Part shown: piece by piece, positions 48,888 through 63,286 of the stretch | How positions within the stretch are numbered: the stretch's first letter is position 1 | Layout: each line of letters begins with the position of its first letter | NCBI GenBank assembly: GCA_016718405.1 | Contig: JADKDJ010000013.1 | Coordinates: 86,763-150,762 of the forward strand | DNA from: Candidatus Rhodoferax odensensis | GTDB taxonomy: Bacteria; Pseudomonadota; Gammaproteobacteria; Burkholderiales; Burkholderiaceae_C | Direction of reading: 5' to 3' | DNA: 64,000 nucleotides | Translations under genes and position numbers: made by a program | Notes under the pieces: model-generated | The model's database searches: none | Seen by the model: the letters and a program-made list of their open reading frames with translations, nothing else | What the model was told of the DNA's origin: nothing

Positions 48888-51356
48888 ATGCAATTTCCCG
48901 AATCCTGGTTGCGAGAGTTCTGCAACCCGCCCTTGACCACCCAGCAACTGGCCGAGACGCTCACCATGGCAGGCCTTGAGGTCGAAGAGCTCAAGCCCGT
49001 GGCACCACCGTTTTCGAAGATCGTCGTAGGTGAAATCAAGGAAGTCGTGCCGCACCCGGACGCCGATCGCCTGCGCATCTGTCAGGTCGATGTTGGCCAG
49101 TCGGGCAAGGGGCAGGGCACATTGCTCAACATCGTTTGCGGCGCACCCAATGCCCGCGTGGGCATCAAAGTCCCTTGCGCCCTGGTCGGGGCGGAACTGC
49201 CACCAGGCGAGGACGGCAAGCCGTTCCTCATCACCTTGAGCAAACTGCGCGGCGTCGAGAGTCAGGGCATGCTGTGCTCGGCGCGCGAACTCAAGTTGTC
49301 AGAAGACCACGGCGGCCTGCTGGAGCTGACCGCCGATGCGCCTGTGGGCCAGGATATCCGTGCGCACCTCAATCTCGATGACACCCTGTTTACCCTCAAG
49401 CTCACGCCCAATCTGGCGCATTGCCTGAGTGTGTATGGTGTGGCACGCGAGCTCTCGGCGTTGACGGGCGCTTCCTTGAATGTTCCCGCTTTCCCCAGCG
49501 TGTCGGTCACGCATTCGCAGCGGCTTGCGGTTCGCATCAGCGCCCCTGACCTGTGTGGTCGCTTCTCCGGACGGGTCGTGCGCGGGGTCAACACCCAGGC
49601 GGTCACGCCGCGGTGGATGGTCGATCGCCTTGCCCGTTGCGGTCAGCGCAGCGTCACGGCATTGGTGGACATCTCGAACTACGTGATGTTCGAGTTTGGG
49701 CGTCCCTCACACATTTTTGATCTGGATAAGATTCACGGCGCCTTGGATGTGCGTTGGGGCAAGCCGGGAGAGCAACTCAAGCTTCTCAACGGCAACACCG
49801 TGTCGCTGGACGACAAGGTTGGTGTGATCGCCGACGATGTGCAGGTCGAGTCTCTGGCGGGCATCATGGGCGGCGACGCCACTGCGGTGTCGGACGCCAC
49901 GCAAAACGTCTATGTTGAAGCGGCTTTCTGGTGGCCGAAAGCGATTGCCGGACGTTCACGTCGCTTCAACTTCTCGACCGATGCCGGCCATCGGTTTGAG
50001 CGTGGCGTTGACCCCAGTCAGACCACCGAGCACATCGAGCGCATCACTCAGCTGATTCTGGATGTTTGCGGTACCGAAGCTACCCAAAGCGGGCCAATGG
50101 ATGATTGGCAGGTCAACTTGCCGCGCGTCGAGCCTGTCCGTCTGCGTGTGGCTCGTGCCAGGAAAGTCATTGGCATGCCTTTGACCATGACGCAATGCGC
50201 TGATGCGCTCAGGCGCCTGAGTCTGCCGGTGACGCTCAGCGACGACCCTGAGCTTGCAGGCGGCGCCGGTGTGGTGACCGTTATCCCTCCGGCCTATCGC
50301 TTTGACCTGCAGATCGAAGAAGACCTGATCGAGGAAGTCGCTCGTATAGTGGGCTATGACAGCTTGCCCAAGACGCCACCGCTGGCGCCGATCACCGCCA
50401 AGCTGCGACCCGAATCGCAGCGCGGCCCGTTTGCCGTGCGGCGCAGTTTGGCCGCGATGGGCTACATGGAGACCATCAACTTCAGCTTTGTTGAGGAACG
50501 CTGGGAGCACGAGCTGGCAGGCAATCCGGATCCGATCAAGTTGCTCAACCCCATTGCCAGCCAAATGAGCGTGATGCGTTCGAGTCTGCTGGGATCGCTG
50601 GTGCAGGTGCTCAAGTTCAACCTCGACCGCAAGGCGCCGCGCGTGCGCGTGTTCGAGTTGGGTCGTGTGTTCCGTCGCGATGCCGCTGTTCTGGGGACGG
50701 ATACAACTGTGCAGGGATACGATCAGCCCATGCGTGTGGCGGGTCTCGCCTATGGCGGCGCCGACGCTGCGCAGTGGGGCCGAAAGGACCTCGGCGTTGA
50801 CTTCTTCGACATCAAGGGCGATGTCGAGGCTCTGCTCAGCCCATTGCGTGCGCAGTTCGTCCCGGCGCAACATGCGGCCATGCACCCCGGTCGGTGTGCC
50901 TGTGTGGTGCTTGATGGCCACCCAATTGGTTTCGTGGGTGAGTTGCATCCGAAATGGCGCCAAGCCTATGAATTGCCGCAGGCGCCGATCTTGTTCGAAC
51001 TGGAGCTCGATGCGGTCTTGCAGCGCCCGGTCCCCAAGTTCCAGACGGTCTCCAAACACCAGGCGGTTGAACGCGACATTGCCGTTCTGGTCGACGAGTC
51101 GGTGACCCATGCGGCCCTGATGCAAGCCGTTTGGACCGCTCCGACCAACGGCTTGCTGCGTGATGCTCTGCTGTTTGACGTGTACCGCCCGAAAACGACG
51201 GCCGACGCTGCCCCGAAGGCCGCTACCAAGAGTCTGGCGGTGCGACTGACCCTGCACAGCGACGGTGCCACCTTGACCGACGAACAGATCGACGTGGCGG
51301 TTCAATCGGTGCTGAATCAACTAAGTCGAAGCGTGGGCGCGCGCCAGCGTACCTGA
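48888..51356 (+). CDS. pheT: phenylalanyl-tRNA synthetase beta subunit
   Basis: An 822-residue beta subunit with tRNA binding and editing functions. It has the N-terminal tRNA-binding OB domain (VVGEIKEVVPHPDADRLRICQVD, VCGAPNAR), B3/B4 editing domain (VRWGKPGEQLKLLNG, LAGIMGG), B5 (YRFDLQIEEDLIEEVARIVGYD) and C-terminal FDX-ACB domain (QTVSKHQAVERDIAVLVDE). Length is normal. The ATG is at 48888. Confidence 0.98.
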   Translation: MQFPESWLREFCNPPLTTQQLAETLTMAGLEVEELKPVAPPFSKIVVGEIKEVVPHPDADRLRICQVDVGQSGKGQGTLLNIVCGAPNARVGIKVPCALVGAELPPGEDGKPFLITLSKLRGVESQGMLCSARELKLSEDHGGLLELTADAPVGQDIRAHLNLDDTLFTLKLTPNLAHCLSVYGVARELSALTGASLNVPAFPSVSVTHSQRLAVRISAPDLCGRFSGRVVRGVNTQAVTPRWMVDRLARCGQRSVTALVDISNYVMFEFGRPSHIFDLDKIHGALDVRWGKPGEQLKLLNGNTVSLDDKVGVIADDVQVESLAGIMGGDATAVSDATQNVYVEAAFWWPKAIAGRSRRFNFSTDAGHRFERGVDPSQTTEHIERITQLILDVCGTEATQSGPMDDWQVNLPRVEPVRLRVARARKVIGMPLTMTQCADALRRLSLPVTLSDDPELAGGAGVVTVIPPAYRFDLQIEEDLIEEVARIVGYDSLPKTPPLAPITAKLRPESQRGPFAVRRSLAAMGYMETINFSFVEERWEHELAGNPDPIKLLNPIASQMSVMRSSLLGSLVQVLKFNLDRKAPRVRVFELGRVFRRDAAVLGTDTTVQGYDQPMRVAGLAYGGADAAQWGRKDLGVDFFDIKGDVEALLSPLRAQFVPAQHAAMHPGRCACVVLDGHPIGFVGELHPKWRQAYELPQAPILFELELDAVLQRPVPKFQTVSKHQAVERDIAVLVDESVTHAALMQAVWTAPTNGLLRDALLFDVYRPKTTADAAPKAATKSLAVRLTLHSDGATLTDEQIDVAVQSVLNQLSRSVGARQRT

Positions 51357-51391
51357 GCCGGACCGGCGCTGTTCCAAGAAATGAGGACTGT

Positions 51392-51711
51392 ATGGAAATT
51401 TCAGTAGAGAGTCTTGAGACGTCGGCCTTGACCAAGGCCCAGTTGGCTGATCTGTTGTTTGAGCAGATCGGTTTGAACAAGCGAGAGTCCAAGGACATGA
51501 TTGACGCGTTTTTGTCCTCATCTCCGACAACCTGGTGGATGGCAACGACGTCAAGATCTCGGGATTCGGGAATTTTCAGATACGAACAAAGGCGCCCAGG
51601 CCAGGCCGCAACCCCAGAACCGGCGAGGCCATTCCGATTGAGGCGCGTCGGGTGGTCACTTTTCATGCCAGCCACAAGCTCAAGGAGCAGATTCAGGGCG
51701 ATCAGTTGTAA
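51392..51711 (+). pseudogene. ihfA: integration host factor alpha subunit, frameshifted
   Basis: IhfA binds and sharply bends DNA as a heterodimer with IhfB. The first 40 residues (ALTKAQLADLLFEQIGLNKRESKDMIDAF) are normal, but after the T run at 51509-51513 the frame is wrong. Adding one T restores the rest: DNLVDGNDVKISGFGNFQIR, then RPGRNPRTGEAIPIEARRVV and ASHKLKEQIQGDQL with TAA at 51709-51711. The break is a 1-nt deletion in a homopolymer. In the given sequence a read-through protein of 134 residues with a wrong C-terminus would be made. IhfA is well conserved, so a sequencing error is quite possible. Confidence 0.88.
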
Positions 51712-51830
51712 CCGTTTGTATGCTTGGAACAACCTTTCGGCGCTTTGTCCGCCCACCCCCACAACAGACTTTGCATCAAACCAAAAGTTAGAGTAACCTA
51801 ACAGCTTTCTCTTCTACAGCATTGATTTCA

Positions 51831-52280
51831 ATGGAGAAAGCACTCCCTCAGATTCCGGCCAAGCGGTACTTCACCATCGGTGAGGTGGGGGATTTGTGCG
51901 GCGTCAAGCCCCATGTGCTACGGTATTGGGAGCAGGAGTTCACGCAGCTACGGCCCATGAAGCGCCGTGGCAACCGTCGCTACTACCAGCACCACGAGGT
52001 GCTGATGATCCGCAAGATCCGTGACTTGTTGTACGACCAGGGTTTCACCATCAGCGGCGCGCGCAACAAGATGCAGGAGCTGCTGCAAAACGAGCGCGAC
52101 AAGCGCCGCAACGGCGAGGTGATGCTCGAAGGGGTTGAAGTGATAGAAGTCAGCGACAGTGAACTGGCCGACTTCGAAGACACTCAATTGGAGGTCTCAG
52201 CATCCACGTCCGTGCACCAGCTGATGCTGGTGCGCCGCGAGTTGTCGGAGATCCGCGACCTGCTGCGCGAAGCGGCCTGA
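51831..52280 (+). CDS. MerR-family transcriptional regulator next to ihfA
   Basis: A 149-residue MerR protein with the winged-helix region YFTIGEVGDLCGVKPHVLRYWEQEFTQLRPMKRRGNRRYY and a C-terminal coiled coil. There is no effector-binding domain or Cys cluster, so it is not a metal sensor. A gene like this commonly follows ihfA in proteobacteria; its targets are unknown. The ATG at 51831 was taken rather than an upstream TTG. Confidence 0.9.
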   Translation: MEKALPQIPAKRYFTIGEVGDLCGVKPHVLRYWEQEFTQLRPMKRRGNRRYYQHHEVLMIRKIRDLLYDQGFTISGARNKMQELLQNERDKRRNGEVMLEGVEVIEVSDSELADFEDTQLEVSASTSVHQLMLVRRELSEIRDLLREAA

Positions 52281-52315
52281 GCGTTCAAGCGGTTCACAAG
52301 CGGGATTGCAAGCTC

Positions 52316-52876
52316 GTGGCGGTTCGCGATATTTTGAAGATGGGTGATGCGCGCCTATTGCGTATTGCCAAGCCGGTCACGGCGTTCGATACCGATGTCT
52401 TGCACCTGCTGGTGCTCGACCTGCTCGATACCATGCGCGCGGCCCAGGGTGCTGGCCTCGCGGCGCCTCAGATCGGCGTGGACTTGCAGGTGGTCGTCTT
52501 TGGCAGTGGCGAGTCCATCGCGCGTTATCCGCACGCGCCGCCGGTTCCCAGAACGGTCTTGGTGAACCCCGTCATCACGCCTCTTGGCGAGCCGGATGCC
52601 AGCGGTGGTTTGCGCGAGGACGAGGATTGGGAAGGTTGTCTTTCCGTCCCGGGCTTGCGGGCGGTTGTGCCTCGCTTTGCGCGCATTCGCTACACGGGGT
52701 TCGACCCGTATGGCGACCGGATTGACCGCACCGTGGAGGGCTTCCATGCCCGCGTGGTTCAGCATGAGTGTGATCACCTGGTCGGCATGCTGTACCCCAT
52801 GCGTGTGCGCGATTTCAAACGCTTCGGCTTTACCGAGGTACTGTTTCCGGGTCTCGACGCAACGCCGGACGAGTAG
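52316..52876 (+). CDS. def: peptide deformylase
   Basis: A 186-residue metalloenzyme removes the formyl group from new proteins. All three motifs are present: GAGLAAPQIG, EGCLSVPG (here WEGCLSVPGL, with a metal Cys) and HECDH. A GTG start at 52316 gives VAVRDILKMGDARLL. fmt is not adjacent. It is convergent with glnD at 13 bp. Confidence 0.95.
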   Translation: MAVRDILKMGDARLLRIAKPVTAFDTDVLHLLVLDLLDTMRAAQGAGLAAPQIGVDLQVVVFGSGESIARYPHAPPVPRTVLVNPVITPLGEPDASGGLREDEDWEGCLSVPGLRAVVPRFARIRYTGFDPYGDRIDRTVEGFHARVVQHECDHLVGMLYPMRVRDFKRFGFTEVLFPGLDATPDE

Positions 52877-52889
52877 GGCGCACCGGAGC

Positions 52890-55493
52890 CTACGCCAAGG
52901 CTTGCAGCAGCTCGGTTTCAATTTCGATCTGTGCACGATTGTGTTGCAGCTCCGCTCCTTGAATCAGAAACGTGTCGTCCACGCGTTCGCCCAGAGTCGC
53001 AACCTTGGCCAGCTCCAGGTTGATGTGGTGCTTGGCCAATACCCGCGCCACGCAGTACAACAGACCCACCCGGTCGCTGGCCGAAATGTTGAGCAGCCAG
53101 CGCTGGCCCTTCTCGTCCGGTTGCAGCGTGACACGCGGGTTGACGGGAAAACTCTTGACCCGGCGTGACACCCGGCCCCGGCTGGGCGCGGGCAGGGGTC
53201 CGGAGTCGGCAATGGCACGGCCAAGCCCTGCCTCCACCATGCTGGTGAATTCCTGGTAGTGCTCGGGCATGGCCGAAGTTACCACCTGGAAGGTATCCAA
53301 TGCGTAGCCGTTGCGCGCCGTGTGAATGCGCGCGTCCAGAATGCTGAAGCCACCTTGGTCGAAGTACCCACAAATGCGGGCAAACAGGTCTGGCAGATCG
53401 GGTGTGTAGACCACCACTTGCAGGCCTTCGCCCACGGGCGACAGGCGGGCCCGTACGATCGCTTTGTTGGCGCCAACATGGCGCGACAACTGCCGCGCAT
53501 GCCAGGCAATGTCCGCCGCGTCATGACGCATGAAGTAGCCCACGTCCAACGTATCCCACAACGCCTTGTGGGCCTCAAAGGGCAGAGCATGCAGCGCCAG
53601 CAGCACCAGCGCCTCACGCTTGCGCCCCTCCACCTCGGCCGCTTGATCCGGGGCGCGACCTCCCAATTGCCGCAGGCTCAGGCGGTACAGGTCCTCGAGC
53701 AGCTTGCCTTTCCAGGCATTCCAGACCTTGGGCGAGGTCCCGCGAATGTCGGCCACGGTCAGCAGATATAACGCGGTAAGGTTGCGCTCGTTGCCGACCC
53801 GTTTGGCAAAAGCCGCAATCACATTGGGGTCGCTCAAGTCCGACTTCTGAGCGATGCGGCTCATGATCAGGTGCTCGTGGACGACGAATTCAATCAGCCG
53901 CGCGTCCTCCCGCTCGATGGCATGCTGCCTGCAAAAGCGCCGCACGTCGCGAGCGCCTAGCTCGGAGTGGTCACCACCACGCCCCTTGGCGATATCGTGA
54001 AACAACGCTGCGATGTACAGAATCCAGGGCTTGTCGAAGCCTGCCGCCAGTTGGGAGCAAAACGGATACTCGTGCGCGTGCTCCACGATGAAGAAGCGCC
54101 GCATGTTGCGCAATACCATCAGGATGTGCTGGTCCACCGTGTAGACATGAAACAGATCGTGCTGCATCTGCCCGACGATGCGGCGAAACACCCATAGGTA
54201 GCGCCCCAGCACGGAGGTCTGGTTCATCAGACGCATCGCGTGGGTAATGCCCTCGGGCTCCATCAGGATCTTGCGAAAGGTGCTGCGATTGACCGGGTCG
54301 TTACGGAATTTGCCATCCATCAGGCCGCGCGCGTTGTACAGGGCGCGCAGGGTGCGTGCTGACAAGCCCTTTACCCCCACAGTGGTCTGATAGACCAGAA
54401 ATGTTTCCAGAATCGCGTGCGGATCACGCTGGTACAGGTCATCGCTGTTGACCTCCACCATGCCGCCCTTGTCATTGAAGCGTTCATTGATGCGCCTCGG
54501 TTCGTGTGCCGAGGGGTTGAGCCGCTCCTCGATGTTGAGTAGCAAAATCTGGTTGAGCTGGGTCACCGCCTTGGCTGCCCAGTAGTAGTGGCGCATCACC
54601 GCCTCGCTGGCGCGCACCGGCATCTTCACGCCATCGGGTGACTCCGACTTGTAGCCAAACGACTCGGCCATGGCGGTTTGCATGTCAAACACCAGGCGGT
54701 CTTCCCGCCGCTGCGCCAGCACGTGCAAACGCGCGCGGATCAGCGACAGCAGCGCCTCGTTGTGTTTGATCTGGCGCACCTCAAACGGCGTGGCCAGGCC
54801 ATTGCGCGCCAGGGCATCCCAATTGGCACCGTAGCCGGCCGCCTTGGCCACCCACAGGATCACCTGCAAGTCGCGCAGGCCACCGGGGGATTCCTTGCAG
54901 TTGGGCTCCAACGCATAGGGCGTGTTTTTGAACTTGGTGTGGCGCTGGCGCAGTTCCAGCGTCTTGGCGAAGAAGGCCTTGGGATCCATGGCACTGCGAA
55001 AGCGCTGCTGAAAATCAGCGTGCAGGGTGGCGTCACCTGCGATCAAACGTGACTCGAGCAACGCGGTTTGAATCGTGACATCCTTCTCGGCCTCGGCCAG
55101 GCACTCGCTGATGGTGCGCACGCTGGAGCCAATCTCGAGGCCCGCATCCCAGCAGCTGCTGATGAAGGACTCGATCCGGGCTTTCAGTTCGGCATCGCCG
55201 ACTGGAGAACAGGCATCCGGCAACAACAACAGAACGTCAATGTCCGAATGCGGAAACAACTCGCCGCGGCCAAACCCTCCCACGGCGATCAGCGCGAACG
55301 CGGGCTGAAAACCGGCCTGTTGCCACAACAGGCGCAGGCTGGTGTCCGCTAATGCGGACAGCTTGGTTAGGGTCGGGCGCACGCTGCGGGTGGATGTACC
55401 GCAGTTCTGCAGGACGGTCAGCACCGCCGCCTTGTCCGCGCGGTAACGCTCTCGCAGGGCCAGTGGACTGATCATGTCGAGCTGCGCGCGCAC
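52890..55493 (-). CDS. glnD: bifunctional uridylyltransferase/uridylyl-removing enzyme GlnD
   Basis: An 867-residue nitrogen sensor that adds UMP to PII proteins when glutamine is low and removes it when high. The nucleotidyltransferase motif GGFGRGELFPHSDIDVLL (about 72-89), the HD domain (HDIAKGRGGDHSELGARDV) and two ACT domains at the C-terminus (VVYTPDLPDLFARICGYFDQGGFSIL and ISASDRVGLLYCVARVLAKHHI) are present. Start is GTG at 55493 or ATG at 55475; neither has a clear ribosome-binding site. It lies 8 bp after map in the same direction and is likely co-transcribed. Confidence 0.97.
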   Translation of the reverse strand: MRAQLDMISPLALRERYRADKAAVLTVLQNCGTSTRSVRPTLTKLSALADTSLRLLWQQAGFQPAFALIAVGGFGRGELFPHSDIDVLLLLPDACSPVGDAELKARIESFISSCWDAGLEIGSSVRTISECLAEAEKDVTIQTALLESRLIAGDATLHADFQQRFRSAMDPKAFFAKTLELRQRHTKFKNTPYALEPNCKESPGGLRDLQVILWVAKAAGYGANWDALARNGLATPFEVRQIKHNEALLSLIRARLHVLAQRREDRLVFDMQTAMAESFGYKSESPDGVKMPVRASEAVMRHYYWAAKAVTQLNQILLLNIEERLNPSAHEPRRINERFNDKGGMVEVNSDDLYQRDPHAILETFLVYQTTVGVKGLSARTLRALYNARGLMDGKFRNDPVNRSTFRKILMEPEGITHAMRLMNQTSVLGRYLWVFRRIVGQMQHDLFHVYTVDQHILMVLRNMRRFFIVEHAHEYPFCSQLAAGFDKPWILYIAALFHDIAKGRGGDHSELGARDVRRFCRQHAIEREDARLIEFVVHEHLIMSRIAQKSDLSDPNVIAAFAKRVGNERNLTALYLLTVADIRGTSPKVWNAWKGKLLEDLYRLSLRQLGGRAPDQAAEVEGRKREALVLLALHALPFEAHKALWDTLDVGYFMRHDAADIAWHARQLSRHVGANKAIVRARLSPVGEGLQVVVYTPDLPDLFARICGYFDQGGFSILDARIHTARNGYALDTFQVVTSAMPEHYQEFTSMVEAGLGRAIADSGPLPAPSRGRVSRRVKSFPVNPRVTLQPDEKGQRWLLNISASDRVGLLYCVARVLAKHHINLELAKVATLGERVDDTFLIQGAELQHNRAQIEIETELLQALA

Positions 55494-55501
55494 GCGGGAA
55501 A

Positions 55502-56323
55502 TCAGACCGTCTCGGCTTGCGGCTGCTCGACGAACGTCGGAATCGGTGGGCTGCCAGCTGACAGGGTCAGAACCTCAAAACCGGTCGGTGTGACCAGTAC
55601 CGTGTGCTCCCACTGCGCCGACAGGGAGTGATCCTTGGTGACGATGGTCCAGCCGTCGCCCATCTCCTTGATGTCGCGCCTGCCGGCGTTGATCATGGGC
55701 TCGATGGTGAAGGTCATGCCGGGCTGCAACTCGTCTAGTGTGCCGGGCTTGCCGTAGTGCAGCACCTGGGGTTCCTCATGAAAGGCGCGCCCAATGCCAT
55801 GTCCGCAAAACTCGCGCACCACGCTGAATCCGTGGCTCTCGGCAAACTGCTGGATCGCCCAACCGATGTCTCCCAGTCTCGCACCGGGCTTGACCATTCT
55901 GATGCCATGCCACATCGCGTCGTAAGTCAGGTTACACAGGCGACGTGCGGCGATGGATGACTCACCGACCGAGAACATGCGACTGGTATCCCCATGCCAC
56001 CCATCCTTGATGACCGTAATATCGACGTTGACGATGTCGCCCTTCTTGAGGGCCTTGTCGTTGGGAATGCCGTGACAAACCTGGTGATTGATTGATGTGC
56101 AAATCGACTTGGGGTAAGGTTTGTAGCCGGATGGCGCATAGTTCAGCGGGGCGGGAATGGTACGCTGGACCTCGGTCATGTAGTCATAAGCCAGCTTGTC
56201 GATGGTATTGGTCGTGACACCGGGCTTGATGTGCGGCGCCAGGAAGTCCAGCACTTCGGAGGCCAGTCTGCCGGCGACCCGCATGCCTTCGATCCCCTGC
56301 GCGTCTTTGATGGTGATGCTCAT
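55502..56323 (-). CDS. map: methionine aminopeptidase type I
   Basis: A 273-residue enzyme that removes N-terminal Met. Metal ligands and pattern seen: NHQVCHGIPNDKALKKGDIVNVDITVIKDGWHGDTSRMF, GHGIGRAFHEEPQVLHYG and MTFTIEPMIN, with QWEHTVLVTPTGFEVLT near the end. The ATG at 56323 fits MSITIKDAQGIEGMRVAGRLASEVLD. rpsB is not beside it. It is divergent from the CsgG-like lipoprotein gene. Confidence 0.97.
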   Translation of the reverse strand: MSITIKDAQGIEGMRVAGRLASEVLDFLAPHIKPGVTTNTIDKLAYDYMTEVQRTIPAPLNYAPSGYKPYPKSICTSINHQVCHGIPNDKALKKGDIVNVDITVIKDGWHGDTSRMFSVGESSIAARRLCNLTYDAMWHGIRMVKPGARLGDIGWAIQQFAESHGFSVVREFCGHGIGRAFHEEPQVLHYGKPGTLDELQPGMTFTIEPMINAGRRDIKEMGDGWTIVTKDHSLSAQWEHTVLVTPTGFEVLTLSAGSPPIPTFVEQPQAETV

Positions 56324-56421
56324 GGGCGGGATTATCCCATCGGCACCCTTGGCTTGCAGGCTTGCCGCTATTACCCCGGGCCTGGGTTACCATTCCCGCG
56401 CATTTTTCAAGGATTGAGCCC

Positions 56422-57261
56422 ATGTCCCCATCAGGTCATTTCGTCGTCACGGCCAGCCAACTGGCCCTCAGTGCGTTGGTGTTGTGCGCCATCGCGATCT
56501 TGCCGGGTTGCGGCAAGAAAGGTACTGAGCTTGGCGGCGGCAGTTCCGAAGTCACCGGTTCAGCCGGCCCCGCCGGTGCCCAGGGCGAGAACAAGTCGCT
56601 GGTGAAGTGCGCGGCGCCGGTGGCGACATTGGCGCTGGTCGAGAACCCGAATGGGTACATGATGGGCAGTTACGGTCTGCCGAGCTCGCCCGTGCCCCTG
56701 GTGCGTCTGTTGGCGCAGCAAAGCGGTTGCTTTCGAGTGGTGGACCGCGCAGCGGGCTTAAAGGCCACCATCCAGGAGCAGGAGCTAAAGGAGAGCGGCA
56801 TTCTGCGCAAGCAAGGCAACACCGTCGCCAAGGGCAAGGGGTACGAGGCGCAGTACACGTTGACGCCAAGTTTGAGTTTCAGCGAACAAAACGCGGGGCG
56901 CACCCTGGGCGGCATCATCGGCATGATTCCGGTGCTGCGCGACATCGCCGGGCTGGTTGGGTTGGTGGAACAGGTCAAGTTCAAGGAGGCTCAGGTCGCT
57001 CTGCTGCTTACCGACAACGAGACGACCGAGCAAATGGCGGCGGCGACCGGGGCGGCGCGCACCACCGATCTTGGTTTGGGCGGACTGGCGATTGGCGGAG
57101 GCGGGGCGGCGGGCGGCATGGGCTGGAGCAACACCAACGAGGGCAAGGTGATCGCCGCTGCCTTCCTGGACGCTCACAACAAACTGGTGGTCCAGGTGCG
57201 TGAACTGCAAGCTAAAGACTTGCCACCGCCAGGCGCGGCCAGGAAACAGCCGAGCCAATAA
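56422..57261 (+). CDS. CsgG-like outer-membrane-associated lipoprotein
   Basis: A 279-residue lipoprotein with lipobox ILPGC at about Cys32. It has the pattern of CsgG/HfaB-family proteins: VRLLAQQSGCFRVVDRAAGLKATIQEQELKESG, then strands of a beta domain and a Gly-rich segment (GLGGLAIGGGGAAGGMGWS) before VIAAAFLDAHNKLVVQVREL. CsgG itself is a curli secretion channel, but no other curli genes are present; such solitary proteins often act in envelope assembly. The role is unknown. The ATG at 56422 follows AAGGA. Confidence 0.75.
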   Translation: MSPSGHFVVTASQLALSALVLCAIAILPGCGKKGTELGGGSSEVTGSAGPAGAQGENKSLVKCAAPVATLALVENPNGYMMGSYGLPSSPVPLVRLLAQQSGCFRVVDRAAGLKATIQEQELKESGILRKQGNTVAKGKGYEAQYTLTPSLSFSEQNAGRTLGGIIGMIPVLRDIAGLVGLVEQVKFKEAQVALLLTDNETTEQMAAATGAARTTDLGLGGLAIGGGGAAGGMGWSNTNEGKVIAAAFLDAHNKLVVQVRELQAKDLPPPGAARKQPSQ

Positions 57262-57428
57262 CTGCGATGCGGATGAAGGCAGGCCTGCCGGGCGTGCCTT
57301 CACTGGCCCTGTTGATCGCGTTGGCGGTGGTCACCGGGTAAAATTACCGCTTCTCGCAGGCGCGCCCAGTCAGCGTGCGCCTGGTGCACATTGCCATCCG
57401 TCCCAACACTCACTTCCAGGCCGCCAAC

Positions 57429-61581
<4,153 letters not shown>

Positions 61582-61604
61582 TGGCCTCTGATTGGAGGCT
61601 TACC

Positions 61605-63163
61605 GTGATTCGTTCTTTAGTCTGCGTGCTGGGTTTGCTGGCTGTGTCCGTGCCCACCCAGGCCGACCCGGTCAAACACTACCAACAACACTGCGCGGTG
61701 TGTCATGGCGTTGATCGCCTGGGTGGCACCGGCCCGGCGCTGTTGCCCGAAAGCCTGGATCGGATACGCAAGCCAGAAGCCATTAACACCATCACCTCGG
61801 GACGTGCCGCCACTCAGATGGCCGGTTTTGCCGACCGGCTGAGCAAGGACGAGATCGAGGCGCTGGTCGGCTTGATCTACCGCCCCAGCGCCACCGCGCC
61901 GACCTTTACCGAGGCGGACATCCGTGCCTCGCGCATCGCCTCGCATGCGCCTGGCAGTCTGCCAGCCAAACCGGCGGCGGTGTTCAAGGGCGTGGACATG
62001 ATGAACCTGTTCATCGTGGTCGAAACTGGCGATCACAGCGTCACCGTGCTCGATGGTGACAAGTTGGAGCCGATCCACCGATTCGCCAGCCGCTACGCCT
62101 TGCGGGGGCCCGAAGTTCACGCCCGACGGTCGTTATGTGTTCTTTGCCTCGCGCGACGGCTGGGTAACCAAGTTCGACATCTGGAATCTCAAAGTGGTGG
62201 CCGAGATTCGTGCCGGCATCAACACCCGCAACGTGGCGGTTTCGGGCGACGGCAAATACCTGGCGGTGGCCAATTACCTGCCCAACGCGCTGGTGTTGAT
62301 GGATGCCGACCTCAACCTGCTCAAGGTCCTGTCGGTGAAGGACAAGGACGGCAAAGTCAGTTCGCGCGTGTCGGCGGTGTATGACGCCGAGCCGCGCAAG
62401 AGCTTCGTGGCCGCGCTGAAAGATGTGGCCGAGGTCTGGGAGATCAGCTACAACCCCAACGCCGAGGACATCCCGATCGGCATGGTGCACGACTTCCAGT
62501 ACAAGGAGGGCGCGTTCATCCGTGGTTTCCTCAACCCTCGGCGCTCCTATCTGTCGGAGCCGTTGGATGACTTCTTCTTCACGCAAGGCTACAACGAGCT
62601 GATGGGCACCAGCCGCGAGGCCGGCAAAGGGCAGGTGGTCAACCTCGATGTGCGCAAGCGCATTGCCGACCTGAACCTGCCCGGCATGCCGCACCTGGGC
62701 TCGGGCATCACCTGGAAGTGGCAGGGCAAGACCGTGATGGCCACGCCCAACCTCAAGGATGGCCTGATCACCGTGATCGACTTGAGCGACTGGAAGACCA
62801 TCAAGAGTCTGGCCACGCCGGGGCCCGGATTCTTCATGCGCTCACACGGAAGCCACGCCTTACGCCTGGGCTGACTCCATGATGAGCAAGGCCAAGGATA
62901 CGTTGACGGTGTTCGACAAACGCTCGCTCGAACGAGTGACCGCAATCAAGACCGACCCCGGCAAGACGCTGGCGCACATCGAGTTCACGCGCGATGGCAA
63001 ATACGCCCTGGCGAGCCTGTGGGAGCGCAAGGCCGATGGCGGCGCCTTGATCGTCTTCGACGCCACCACCTTCCGGGGAATCAAGCGCATCCCGATGGAC
63101 AAGCCAGTGGGCAAGTACAACCTGTTCAACAAGATCAGCCGTTCGGAAGGCACCTCGCACTGA
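61605..63163 (+). pseudogene. nirN: NirN-like cytochrome c / heme d1 protein with two frame breaks
   Basis: The gene reads as a signal peptide (VIRSLVCVLGLLAVSVPTQA), one c-heme site (CAVCHG) and a cytochrome d1-like beta-propeller. NirN oxidises dihydro-heme d1 in the last step of heme d1 synthesis for nitrite reductase NirS. The frame breaks near 62105 (RYAL to GPKFTPDGRYVFFASRDGW; best explained by 2 missing bases of a His codon) and near 62848 (RSH to ATPYAWADSMMS; one extra G). The final segment ends KPVGKYNLFNKISRSEGTSH, as NirN/NirS do. One c-heme plus one d1 domain favours NirN over NirF. No other nir genes lie nearby. Start: GTG with GGAGG 7 bp upstream. Confidence 0.82.
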
Positions 63164-63286
63164 AGCGGATCGGACGGAAACTGACACACTTAATGTAACG
63201 CAGCTCGCAAGACTTAGCTGTCCACATGCGCCGCCGGTACTTCTCAATCCCAAACACCACTCACCACCTGGAAGGCCCAGACACAT

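Noticed and set aside
51500..51515. Programmed frameshift in ihfA
   Set aside because: A -1 shift would restore the protein, but TTT-TTG preceded by GCG is not a good slippery heptamer and no such case is known to me for ihfA.
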